From NCBI GenBank assembly GCA_963556145.1, contig OY744467.1:3038001-3102000 (forward strand): a stretch of DNA of 64,000 nucleotides, read 5' to 3'. The notes under the pieces were generated by a model. That model worked only from the letters and a program-made list of their open reading frames with translations, was not told the DNA's origin and made no database searches. Of this stretch, positions 1 to 10,147 are shown in pieces (within the stretch, counting starts at the first letter, position 1; each line of letters opens with the position of its first letter). Position numbers and translations under genes: made by a program. Source of the stretch: Hygrocybe punicea (lineage: Eukaryota; Basidiomycota; Agaricomycetes; Agaricales; Hygrophoraceae).

Positions 1-38
1 ATTCTCAGGTTTGCATTTCGCAATGAGAACTCTTAGCC

Positions 39-638
39 ATGTCGTCCGACGCTTGCTGTCATATGAAGGATCTCACCACTTCGAATGAGGTCACCACTGA
101 GACCAACAACGTAAAGGTCTTCCACTTTCACACACCCGAAATCCCCACCCACGCCTGCCAACACTGTCAGGAAAATGTCCCGCTCTTCGTCAGCCGAGAC
201 TCAGTCCCTCTCCATGCTGTCTACCTGCTCATCAATGGAAAATTCATATTTGAGTGCCTCCTCGACAATGGCTCCATGATCATCGGCATGCAACGTGACA
301 TTTGGGAAAAACTTGGTTACGGCCTCCAAAACATGAAGATGCGGATGCAGTTGGCAAATAAAAGCAACAATGACACCCTCAGCTGGATTGCCAACCTCAA
401 ATTTACCTTCGGCAACGTCAATCTATTCCTCCAAGTCATCAACGACGCCCCCTACGAGATTCTCATCAGCCGCCCCTTCTTCACGCTTTCTGAGGCCCTC
501 ACGAAAGATTACGAAAACAGAGAGCAACAAGTCACAATGACGGATCCAAACACTGGTGCTGTCATCACCTTGCCCACCATCAAGCACAACCAGAAGAACC
601 GACAAGAGCGGTCTGACACCGGAAAGCTGGATTTTTAG
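39..638 (+). pseudogene. Ty3/gypsy polyprotein, retropepsin-like part (gypsy-1)
   Basis: This 199-codon open frame looks like the protease section of a basidiomycete gypsy polyprotein. The motif LLDNGSMI at about residues 74-81 resembles the retropepsin D-[TS]-G-[ST] active site, here with Asn at the second position. ILISRPFF near residue 146 fits the conserved end of the fold. The window starts inside the element, so gag upstream is missing and the ATG at 39 need not be the true start. Coding-like sequence continues in another frame to about 830 (residues reading EVEDPEIPLRKD), so a frameshift is present. The reverse transcriptase of the same element appears only at 3.39 kb; the 2.4 kb between is foreign repeat sequence. 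Confidence 0.7.
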
Positions 639-640
639 AA

Positions 641-1246
641 GTCGAGGACCCGGAGATTCCTCTCAGGAAGGACACACCGGGAGATGAGAAGCCACCACTT
701 GAAAGCAACCACACATATACCACAAACTATTCTTCCCTTTTGCCATTTCCCTTAGAAGAGGACTTATGTTTTTCTATTGATTTAGATTCTCTTCATCTCA
801 GCCTCAGACTGCCACCCAGTATATCTCTTTGTTGACCGATGTACAAAATCAGATACCAATACCCTTCCTTCCTCTTGTTCCGTCTCTGCTCCCATGTCAT
901 CTGTTTCCTCTTTGAATGTTTGTAACAGCACCCCTACTGAACACACTGCTTATATCTTGTACTAGTGGGGTGTGGGCCATTGCTTTGCATGGCAGGTTAC
1001 TCATCCCTTTTTAGCAATGAGAGCATAAGTATATACAAATCATATGGAATTATTACCCTGCTATGATAATAAATATTTGCAAAGTTATTGATATTTCTTG
1101 TATTATTACATACTGATGCTATTCAGATACGATTCTGAACCACACTACAATGATATACATTTCATAATTGATTATATCCTGTTCCTTCCAATTTTTCATA
1201 ACCCAATATCAGATCCCACATTGGCATCTTTCATATCAAGTTTGCA
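641..1246. other. Polyprotein linker remnant, then unassigned AT-rich DNA
   Basis: Positions 641-830 continue the gypsy-1 polyprotein in a shifted frame. From about 1000 on I see no coding signal. The probable insertion point of the foreign block that separates protease from reverse transcriptase lies around 1000-1050. Confidence 0.4.
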
Positions 1247-1254
1247 GTGTTCAT

Positions 1255-1942
1255 AGACTGTCCATGGGCAGGGCCAGTGATTAGCTGGCCCTGCCCTCCA
1301 TTCAAGGGCAAAGGGCTAAGTCAGGAAACAGCTGGCCCAGCCCTCTTAGATATTAGGGGTACAAGTATGTGGTTTAGCTTACTCTAACCATAAATACTTT
1401 AGCATTTCCTAAACCACCAAGCTTATATAGTTAGTTCCCATAGTTGGAGATCCTTTTAGCCTTGGGGTCCCCAACAGGTTCATAACTCCACAGTATCAAA
1501 GGCTACCAAAAATGGCTCATAACTATACCTACAACTTGAACCTGTATAGTTGAGCACATGCACTGATGATCCTTGATAATTCAAAATGAAGAAATTCAAA
1601 TTTAGCAGACTACAAAAGCTACAAGTTGGGTATGCAGATAAAAGGCTTAATGTGGAAGGAGAAATTATGAAGAAATATATTGGAGATTTTGATTTTAATA
1701 ATGACAATGTAGATTACAATACTGTTATTAGAGAGTGCATAGAGACAGATTTTTGAGCATGTACAAATTTTTGAGATGGAGGACCAGGGCTGATCCTGGG
1801 CCAACTCTGACCTGGCCTTGACCTGGCCCTTATGACCCAGGGCCAGGGCCAGCTGAAGGTGGACCGGACCTCAAGGGCCAGGGTCAGGGCCAGTAAAATC
1901 AGCTGAGGGACAGCCTGGGCTGACCCATGGACAGTCTGAACT
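1255..1942. mobile_element. hAT-like MITE with GGGCCAG subterminal repeats
   Basis: The left end AGACTGTCCATGGG (1255-1268) is mirrored at the right end as CCCATGGACAGTCT (1924-1937). The 8-bp string GTGTTCAT sits directly outside both ends (1247-1254 and 1943-1950), as expected for a hAT target duplication. Both ends are rich in GGCCAG/GGGCCAG copies (1268-1345 and 1785-1915), the subterminal repeat pattern of hAT elements. There is no transposase, so it is non-autonomous. The right terminus has a few extra bases beyond the mirror, so the exact edges are uncertain. Confidence 0.6.
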
Positions 1943-1950
1943 GTGTTCAT

Positions 1951-2360
1951 GTTGGCATATATATAACTACTTCACTACTTTATCATTAGTCATAGTTACT
2001 GTGTAATTTACCTCACATCCAGTTCATTTTACATAGTTATTGATATCACCATGTTCACTGACTTCACATACATGTCATAGTTTGAATTGCACAAGTTTGC
2101 TGACATAGCACAGAGGTTATACTTTGACTTTACTCAAAACAGGTCATTATCACTCTCTGTTCAGATTTGTGATGTCAATTCTTGATATGTTCACTTTCAA
2201 TTTTGAATTTATTGAGGACAGAATTTCAATTATGACATTGGTATAGTGTGGTGAAGAGCAAATGTATCCAAGGTAAAGTGTATTCATTATATCTCAAAAT
2301 TCTCAGTATTGGGTACTCACTGTTTGCATGGTTATTAATAATAATTTCAATGCATATAGT
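1951..2360. other. Unassigned AT-rich sequence
   Basis: I see no gene, long repeat or terminus here. Confidence 0.4.
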
Positions 2361-2364
2361 AAAT

Positions 2365-3050
2365 TTGCTAGATCACAGATATGTAGAATATATTGGTTGT
2401 ACAAGAGTTTGTGCAAACACAATGCCTGAGAGTAAAGCTGGGACACCTGCCGAACACTTGTAGAACACTATTCGGCATATTCGACAAGGGTGCACTGTTC
2501 ACATTATTAACAATTCTAATAAACTCAGTACATGTAGCTACATCCAAGATGCATGCATTATATCGTTAGTAAAAATGTTTGTGCATGAGCAATGCCCCAG
2601 ATCAAAGCTGGGACACTTGTCGAACAGTTGTGGAACACTGTTTGGCCTGTTTGACAAGGGTGCACTGTTCACTTTATTAACAATTCCAACAAACTCAGTA
2701 CATCTTAGCTAGTATATTGCAGATACATGCCATATATTGTTCATACAAGTGTTTGTGCATGGGCAATGCCCCAGACCAAAGCTGGGACACTTGTTGAACA
2801 CTTGTTGAACACTGTTCGGCATGTTTGACAAGGGTGCACTATTCACATTAGTAACAATTCTAATAAACTCAGTATATGTCCCTACATTGCAGATACATGC
2901 AATATATCATTCGTACAAATGTTTGTGCAAAGACAATGCATCGGACTCAACCTGGGACACCTGCTGAACCCTTGTGGAACACTGCTCAGCATGTTCAACA
3001 AGTGTGCACTGTTTGCATTTAACCATTCCATTGCACTACTAATGCACTCA
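2365..3050. repeat. Tandem repeat, about 170-bp unit, four copies
   Basis: Units starting with GTTTGTGCA begin at 2407, 2577, 2751 and 2921, giving periods of 170, 174 and 170 bp. A partial unit end precedes the first. Each unit contains CTGGGACAC, a TTCGGCATGTTTGACAAG-like stretch, GGTGCACT and AATAAACTCAGTA. Copies differ by scattered substitutions. No reading frame is conserved, so this is a satellite-like array. Confidence 0.85.
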
Positions 3051-3391
3051 ATTGTTGTAAAAAGTTGTCAAACATTTGCGGCTTGCAACTGCGATGCAAC
3101 CATGCTATAACAGTATCTATTTCAAAATTGGCATCTGTGATCTAGGCAGCTGTGATCCAGCTGCCTTATTGTTCTTGCTGATTGGGACAACAAATTCTCA
3201 CAGTTACAAAGTCAGCAGTCACACGGTTTCAAATTTATTCTCAGGGCTTCAAAATTGTTCCCACAGTTTGCAACAATTGTTCCCATGGCTTGGCAAATTA
3301 GAGTGTGACCCTGAGTTGCAAAATCCACTGTATAGAACGATTCCCTTATAGGGACTCGTAATACAACCCCCCCCTACCAGGGACCTAAAAG

Positions 3392-4612
3392 GTGCTGTCA
3401 CCAAGAAAAAGTAAAAAGGTAGCTGATCAAATCTGCCCAATTTCTACCAATCTTCCCGACAAATACCGGATCGTATGTGAGATCACTGGCGACCCGCTAG
3501 CCGATTTACCCATGCTCCCGACACATCCGCCTGACTTTACACCTGGCACCCACTATACCCAGGAACGCCACAACACGATGCTGATGAACCCAGATGGATT
3601 CCTTTGGCCGGAGGAAGAGAAACTCGGCTATTATATCATTAAGACTCAAGAAGCCGCTTTCACTTGGAACAAATCCGAGAAAGGCCAATTGAACATGGAC
3701 TACTTCCCGCCAATCCACATTCCCACCATACCACATGATCCGTGGGTCCATAAAAATATCCCGATCCCTCCCGGCATCCTCAACGAAGTCATCAGCATCA
3801 TCAAAGACAAAATTAACGTTGGTACCCACGAACCCTCAAATTTGTCATACCGCTCCCGCTGGTGTTGCATTTTGAAAAAGGATGAGAAGTCCCTTCGTAT
3901 CGTCCACGATCTACAGACCCTTAACGCTGTCACGATCCATGATCCCACCGTACCACCTATGACCGAGCACCTGGCCGAGGCCTTTGGTGGCCACTCTTGC
4001 TACGTCTCTTTCGACCTCGTCTCATTCAACCAATGCCTCGTCCACCCCTCATCTCAAAACTATATGACATTTCAATCTCCACTCGGAACACTTCGGCTCA
4101 TGTGGATCACTATTGGATACACCAATTCTCCTCAGATCTTACACGGTGACTCCACATACATCCTCCATGATGAGATCCCACACCTTGCCGTTCTGTACAT
4201 AGACAATATTCCCATCAAAGGGCCTCCAACCCGCTACGAACAACCTGACAGTACCTATGAGACCATACCTGAGAACCCGGCAATCTGACATTTCATTTGG
4301 GAGCACTTCCAAGATGTCAACCACATCATTCAGCATTTCCGCTATGTTGGTGGTACCTTCAACGGCAAGAAACTTGAACTCTGCTGACCCTCGGTTATCA
4401 TCGTTGGCCATCGATGCACATACGAAGGACAACTAGCCAACAAGTCCAAAGTGCAGAAGATTTACGATTGGCCAATGCTGACCAACCTCACTGAAGTTCG
4501 TGCCTTCCTCAGTATCTGCGGCATCTTGTGTATTTTTATCAAAGACTTCTCGCTCCACTCCCAACCCCTCATCCGTCTTACCTGCAAAGGCAGTGGTCCC
4601 TGTGGTTTTAGA
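3392..4612 (+). pseudogene. Ty3/gypsy reverse transcriptase, decayed (gypsy-1)
   Basis: Positions 3392-4288 encode a recognisable gypsy RT N-terminal half: LPTHPPDFTPGTHY, then SYRSRWCCILKKDEKSLRIV (fingers), FDLVSFNQ in place of the usual catalytic D-containing palm strand, and LYIDNIPIKGP where active elements have Y-x-D-D. After TGA at 4286-4288 the same frame continues with further homology (VWEHFQ-like, then GGTFNGKKLELC), another stop, and a YDWPMLTNLTEVRAFLSICG segment typical of the RT-RNase H connection. Homology ends near 4612, where a minisatellite begins. RNase H and integrase are absent. With the protease at 39-638 this is one element broken by insertions, stops and active-site change. 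Confidence 0.8.
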
Positions 4613-4627
4613 TAACTCAACCCCAGT

Positions 4628-5425
4628 TAAGGTACGAAAGTTAGGTGTACTATCTGCACTAGTAGCTGGGGCTTAAGTTAAACTCCCAGACAGTGCCTGC
4701 TGCAATACAGTTAAACTCGGCCTAGCAATTACTGGTAGGTTCAGTTAAACTTTAGACAGCAGTGCTAAGGCCTTCAGTTCACTGTAAAGCTCAGTTAAAC
4801 CCAGCCCAGTTGTTACTGTGAGCTTAGTTAAACTGTGTGCACTATTTACTGCATTGGCAGTTAAACTGAAAGCAGTACTTGCTGGACCATGAATTTAACT
4901 GAGAACAGCAGCTACTGTGTGCTCAGTTTAACCAGGTGCAGCATTTGCTGGATGTCTAGTTTAACTTGGAGCAGTGGCTACTGATTGCTCACTTTAACCA
5001 GATACAGCACTTGCTGGACATCCAGTTTAACTCATAGCAGTAGCTGCTGGATGGTCAGTTTAACCAGGTGCAGCACTTGCTGCACCTCCAGTTTAACTCG
5101 GAGCAGCGGCTGCTGTACCTTCAGTTTAACCAGGTGCAGCATTTGCTGTACCATCAGTTTAACTTGCAGCAGTAGCCACTGGATGGTCAGTTTAACCATC
5201 TGCAGCAGTTGCTGTACCCTCAGTTTAACTGGGTGCAGCACTTGCTGCACCTCCAGTTTAACTTGGAGCAGCAGCTACTGTACCTCCAGTTTAACCAGGT
5301 GTAGCAGTTGCTGGACCCCCAGTTTAACTTAGAGCAGTAGCTACTGAATGGTCAGTTTCTTCTGGCAGTTGCCAGGGGCATCATGCAATTGCTAGGGGGT
5401 GCAGTTTACTTTCTTCTGGCAGTTG
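4628..5425. repeat. Degenerate minisatellite, about 33-bp unit with CAGTTTAAC
   Basis: About 24 units each contain AGTTTAAC or AGTTAAAC followed by GCAG and TTGCTG, best preserved at 4985-5335. Alternate units differ (CCAGGTGCAG versus TCGGAGCAG), giving a 65-66 bp higher-order period. The 115-residue open frame across it only reflects the repeat. The array abuts the broken gypsy RT. Confidence 0.85.
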
Positions 5426-5729
5426 CCAGTGGGCAGTTAACCATTTTCTTGTAATATAATGAAATGGAATTATTAAAAGCACAGAGAATAGCAAAATTAC
5501 AAATTTATTATTTTGGAAATGCACAATATCTCAGTTTTACCATCAGCCATTACAGAAGCTACTTATATGCTAAAATCAGAAATTATCCCACTTGGAATAT
5601 GGTGCTTTTTTTATTTAATATTACTCAATTCCAAATAAATACATACCTCATATGAATAGCAATACCTCAATATTACTTAAGTGAAAATATACATTAAATG
5701 ATTATTTTATCTAAATACATAATTAAATA
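5426..5729. other. AT-rich unassigned sequence
   Basis: No gene or terminus is visible. Low-complexity A/T runs increase towards 5720. Confidence 0.4.
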
Positions 5730-6590
5730 ATTAAATATGGCTGGTGGTGGTGGTCTGGTGGTGAGAGGTGGGAGGTGGTGGGAGGAGGAAGAGGGTGGGG
5801 GTGGGACAAGGGGGTGAGAGGAGGGAGGGGGGGTGAGAGAAGGGAGGGGGGGTGAGAGAAGGGAGGGGGGGTGAGAGAAGGGAGGGGGGGTGAGAGAAGG
5901 GAGGGGGGGTGAGAGAAGGGAGACGAGAGTGGGAGTGGGACAAGGAGTGGGACAAGGGAGTGGGAGAAGGAAGAGGAGGGATGGGCAGCAGGGAGAGGGA
6001 GAGGGAGAGGGAGGAGGAGAGAGAGGAGGGGGGTGGCATGGACATACCTCTGTCGTCCTCGTCCCTGTCCCTGTCTCCGTCCTCGTCTTCGTCTTCATCT
6101 TCGTCTTCGTCCCATCATTGTCGTCTCTGTCCCCATCATTGTCCCCTGTTCTCGTCGTCATCCCTGTCGTCGTCATCCCTGCCCCGTCGTCATCCCCTGT
6201 TTTCGTCGTTGTCCCGTCATTGTCATCCCCATCCCTGTCCCTGTCATCCCCGTCTCTGTCCTTGTCATTTCCTTCGCCGTCGTCCCCTGGCTGGTCGTCA
6301 TCATCTCCATCGTCCTGTTGTCCCATGGCTGACCATCTCCGTCCTTGTTGGTGGACCATCTGTGTCCTCGTCGTTGCTGTCTGGTGCATCTTTTTCCCCA
6401 GCATCGCGTGCCGTTTCCACTATCCTCACCGGGACCATTGTTGTCTGCGCCCCTTGGGTTTACTGAGGTGGCCGTGGCATTCTTATCTGGGCTGGGTAGG
6501 TTGGTGGGTGTTCGGTTTCGCCTGCATTTGGCGTGGGGTAAGTGCACAAAAACCCACCTTAGTTAGCAAAAAAAACAAAGAAAAATAAAA
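5730..6590 (-). repeat. GC-skewed microsatellite-exon element with G-rich 20-bp minisatellite
   Basis: Positions 5813-5925 hold about five and a half copies of a 20-bp unit (GTGAGAGAAGGGAGGGGGGG) with runs of seven G on +. Positions 6040-6300 are imperfect GTC/CTC triplets. On the - strand a 236-codon frame (6404-5694) reads as Asp/Arg/Gly-rich repeats such as DKDRDGDDRDRDGDD, then changes to Pro/Ser-rich. A donor-like GTATGTCC lies on - at the change point (near 6044). This resembles exons seen at 8.8 and 35.6 kb, so it may be a decayed member of the same element family; the protein reading itself is not reliable. Confidence 0.5.
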
Positions 6591-6850
6591 CCATGGGTGC
6601 TCTTCTGCACCAGGCTCCTGCCAAGCCTTGCTGAGAGGGTGAGGGCTGAATCCGATATTATACACTAGGGAAGTTCCCAAATTTGAGTCTCCGATAAAAT
6701 TTAATTTCAAAGTCAGAACTCTTATTCCCTCAACCCTCTCAGCAGCGGCTTGAAGAAAACATTTGCAAACAACATTGCCACAATTTTCGCTAACCCTTAA
6801 TTTAGAAAGTAACAGTTACGTGCCTCCATTTAGACATAGCTAATCTGTCT

Positions 6851-7330
6851 TTGACTTGGACTATCATGCTCCATAAACAAACTCTTAATGCCATTATCAG
6901 CAGCTTCTCTCATTGTAACACTACAATTACTGAATTCATGAGATTCATAATTGAAGAACCTGCTCCACAACACAGACTCATCCTCAACTTCATTGACAAC
7001 TCAATTGATATTGTAATTGCCCTCTCGAAACATCCCAGGCTGCACCAACCAATCACACAGTGGGCTCATGATCTCGTCAACAAATCCCATATTGAATCTG
7101 TACAGGAATTGTCTTGCAAACAGAACGGATGGCATTTCAATGCTCTACATGCCTCCATCCAGCAAATCAATGACTTCCGAATTGAGGGTATGGCTCAAGA
7201 TATCAAAATGTCAGCACCACATCTATGGAATGCCATATACATGCTCCTTTCTGCAGAAACAAAACAACCTCAGCCTCAGCAGTTTATTCTGTTCCTGGGC
7301 CAAACTCTTTGGCTCATCACGATGATCAAC
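6851..7330 (+). pseudogene. DUF6589-type mobile-element protein fragment
   Basis: A 171-codon frame contains LSKHPRLHQPITQWAHDLV, then NGWHFNALHA and DFRIEGMAQDIKMSAPHLWN, a pattern I associate with large basidiomycete proteins annotated as DUF6589 (from memory, not searched). Only about 150 residues are present against many hundreds in the family, and no start context or downstream domain follows. The frame shifts near 7300 and runs into the integrase-core pseudogene, so the two relics may be adjacent transposon fragments. Confidence 0.4.
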
Positions 7331-7339
7331 ATGACAAGT

Positions 7340-8290
7340 TTACACTGTATGGTAATTTGTATTTGACTAAATCAATTGTTAGGCTTAATACAATGAAAGA
7401 TTGTGATCCATGCATTTGTTGATGGGTTTTCAAGGCTGGTGACAGACATTTGGGCAAGCAACAATAACTGTGCTCAAACTGTGTTGGATTTATTCATTGA
7501 CATTGTTGATGAGCATGGGCTACCAAGCTGAGTTTGTGGAGCTCACAGAACAGAGAACCTACTGGTTGCTGCTTTCATGGAGAATACCCGAGAGGTTCAT
7601 AGATCTGGGGAAGGCAAGGTTTTATTTTATTTTATTTTATTTTTATACCGAGCTTTGGACCTACAGGAGTGTCCACAACATATGAATTGAACACCTGTGG
7701 GTCGATATAACCTCTGGATTTGGAAGAAAATGGAAAATTTTCTTCCAGAATCTCGAGCTTCATGATGGCCTCAATATGGATTCTGATGTACATATCTGGC
7801 TCCTCCACCACCTTTTCTTACCATATATTAACCAGGATGCTCTAGACTGGGCTGAGGCATAGAATGCACACAGTGTCAGCATTGGTGGAGAAAGGCAGCG
7901 AAGTCCTCATGATATGTTTTTTTCCAGTATGATTCAGAATGGACCATGAGGACTAGCAGAGTTCCAAGGGGTGGAAACAGCCGATGAACAGCTGGACGAG
8001 TCTGATATTGTGGAATACAGTATCAATTGGGATGCTCTGAATGATGAACAGGTTCATATGCACTATGATGGAACTAATCCAGATGACAACTCTACAAATC
8101 CATTCACCACACATGAACCTGATCGGCTTTCTAACATTGAGGTAGTGGAACCCAATTGTCCACTGACTCCAGAGCAGTTGGCATTTTAGAATTCTCAGGT
8201 GGAGGCCATACAACCTTACAATGTGGATGCTCATTGTCTCCAGTGGAGGTCTGGTTTGCGTACATGTCAGCAAATGTTTGGTCATATATA
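7340..8290 (+). pseudogene. Integrase-core (DDE) domain protein, decayed
   Basis: Read in pieces, the + strand encodes a fungal integrase-core protein: IVIHAFVDGFSRLV (from 7400), VLDLFIDIVDEHGLPS, a TENLLVAAFME segment, then from 7668 one frame to 8188 with SVHNI-stop-IEHLWVDITSGFGRKW, FFQNLELHDGLN, HIWLLHHLFLPYINQDALDWAEA-stop-NAHS, RQRSPHDMFF, and a tail ending in NCPLTPEQLAF. At least five stops and a frameshift in the TTTTA run at 7620-7642 disable it. Most lesions look like Arg CGA to TGA or Trp TGG to TAG changes. Residues after the last stop (8189-8290) still resemble the family. Confidence 0.75.
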
Positions 8291-8325
8291 ATTATACCAA
8301 TATATTTCACTTGTTTATCACTAGT

Positions 8326-8560
8326 CGATAGCATGGGTAACCCACGGGTTTCCCTGGGCTACCCATACCCATGCCAGCAGAAAACCATACCTGTGGTTTG
8401 TGACGGGTTACCCACAGGTGGTGTGGTCTTGCATGGGTCACGGGTATGCACTGTAGGTCCATGCCATGTGGTTGTGGGCTGCAAACCCCCTTGTGACCTC
8501 GCAAACACAGCACCAACGTCTATTGATGTGGCCATGCATGCTCACGAGGTGAGATGGGGG
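8326..8560. mobile_element. Terminal region with GGGTAACCCA repeats, adjoining palindrome core copy A
   Basis: Positions 8333-8460 are full of GGGTAACCCA / ACCCATACCCATG direct and inverted motifs, which look like the subterminal repeats of a DNA transposon end. The 54-bp core palindrome follows at 8496-8550. No matching opposite end was identified with certainty. Confidence 0.4.
8496..8550. repeat. 54-bp interrupted palindrome, copy A
   Basis: Left arm ACCTCGCAAACA, centre ACGTCTATTGATGT (8516-8529), right arm ending CACGAGGT at 8550. Spacing of arms to centre is 20-21 bp, as in the other copies. Confidence 0.7.
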
Positions 8561-8656
8561 GTTGTGGCCCATGGCCCTTGGTATGGCTCCCTGATGTTGG
8601 TGTGTGTCATGGGTGCCACAATGGTTGTCAACGACGTTTCATTCCCACCTTGAACA

Positions 8657-9330
8657 TCATTGGGATTTTGTGTTGCTGCAGTTGCTGTTGGGGTAGTTCA
8701 TGCTTGTGTTTGTGTTGACATTGGTGAGGGTGAGGGGGAGTGTGTGTGTGTGTGCATCTGCATCATGCATCGTCGTCTTGTAGTTAGTAATACAGAAAGA
8801 AATGTGAAAGAGTGTAAAAACATACCTAATGCAGCCAGGGTGTGCACCACTCCAGGCGGCATCCTTGTCTTTATCATCTTTCACCCTGTCGTTATTGTAG
8901 TTGTTTTCTTTAGTGTGATCATCATCATCATCCTCGTGGCTATCGTCATTGCTGTTGATCAATGCTGTCATCAGTTGTTCTGGCCATCTGTGTAGCCATC
9001 CTCACCTTCCTCACCCCAGTTATCCCAAAAGGCCAATGTCATCTGACCAGGGCGATGAGTACATAGTGGCTGAAGGTGGAATGAGGGGACGTACCAGGTC
9101 CAGAGGTTGTGCCACTCTGGCCATTCAAGGATGTTGTCCACATCATTGATGGCACTTGACGTTCCCTCATCTGTGTGGTCACCATCATGATGGTAGTGCC
9201 ACAGTAGTGGCTATTGTGGTTGTGGCCCTTATCTGCATCATTGTCTTGGTCATTTGTGTCATTGCCTTGGTACGGGCATGAACTTGGTCCACCACAAACC
9301 CCCAGCATAATATGGTGCAAGTGCAGGTGG
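8657..9330 (-). pseudogene. Element-borne spliced low-complexity gene (relative of the 35.6-kb gene)
   Basis: On the - strand an Asp/Lys-rich exon ends DDKDKDAAWSGAHPGCIR, followed at once by a donor GTATGTTTT (around 8825-8817) and, 60-70 bp on, acceptor-like GATGCAG. The residues match the exon 3 end of the gene at 35.27-36.11 kb (DKEDDGEWQRGVVRPPSLPR, same intron position), so the two are homologous. Upstream frames (9320-9000) are broken by shifts; fragments such as EWPEWHNLWTWYV are visible. The palindrome at 8496-8550 lies beyond the 3' end. No known domain was recognised. Confidence 0.4.
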
Positions 9331-9847
9331 TCGGAGAGCCATGTTACAACCTACATGTGCAGGATGAAAACAATGGAGAAAGGTCGAAGTCCAAATCAAA
9401 CTAGATGCATACCATTTGAAAGTTACACAGTGTAAAGTAAATTCAACTGTGTGCAAAGTGAGTGTGGAAATGCGAGAATCCAAACCGGATGGTGCAAGGT
9501 TAAAGCTGATGAGTACAAATGGTTAGCTGTCTTGTATAAATTTTATCGGTACAGTACAAATTTTTTTGGTTGCATGTGAATCTAATTCTGTGATTTTAAA
9601 GATAATCGTTTTGTCCAATAAGATCCCTCATATTCTTTTCACAATCTCAACACAATATGATCAGATAGACAACTCTTGTACTGTCCTTTATCTTCCCTTA
9701 TCGGCAGCCTCACAATTCTTACATAACTTATATATCTTATCAGGCTATGTAAGCTACTCCTCGACTTCCCGATGGGGGTACGTTGGCTATCTGCTTACCA
9801 AATGTCAACTCCGCCTAGAAATACCTCTGCTCGGTTTCTTGAACATC
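9331..9847. other. Intergenic sequence upstream of the NDUFAF8-like gene
   Basis: No repeat or further gene is recognised. A long open frame from 9566 runs into the gene below, but it has no conserved features and is probably 5' leader. Confidence 0.4.
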
Positions 9848-10084
9848 ATGTCAGCTTCTCCTCTCACTCCCCTGCGCCGTTTCGCTCTCCATTCAACATT
9901 GACATGCTCCACTCAAGCCTCTGCGTATGGAAAATGTATTTTGGCCACATACACCGATATTAGAAAGGATACTTGCTGGGAAGAATTTGCCAAGTTTCGA
10001 CACTGTGTGAATGAGGCAGTTCGTGCACTGTTATTCACAATGTGTTTGCGCTGACCATTATCTCAGATGAAGAAAAAATGGTGA
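9848..10084 (+). CDS. Twin-CX9C mitochondrial protein, NDUFAF8-like
   Basis: Two exons give a 62-residue protein. Exon 1 (9848-10018) starts MSASPLTPLRRFAL and holds two CX9C motifs: C-STQASAYGK-C and C-WEEFAKFRH-C. A 48-nt intron (10019-10066; GTTCGT, branch-like CTGAC, CAG) joins in phase to a five-codon last exon reading MKKKW and TGA. Twin CX9C proteins of this size are oxidised by the Mia40 relay in the mitochondrial intermembrane space. The spacing and the AYGKC...KDxC pattern resemble NDUFAF8, which acts in respiratory complex I assembly; family recognition is from memory. Without the splice, the reading frame runs on to 10054 with a tail unlike the family. The gene converges with the DUF1746 gene, stop codons 63 bp apart. 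Confidence 0.75.
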
Positions 10085-10147
10085 CAGGTGTCCTCACAAA
10101 GGAATGATAACACGTCGGCTTCAATCATAACTTTAATTATCTTATGA

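Noticed and set aside
2365..5425. CRISPR-like direct repeats
   Set aside because: Repeats are adjacent and diverged with no unique spacers, and the genome is eukaryotic.
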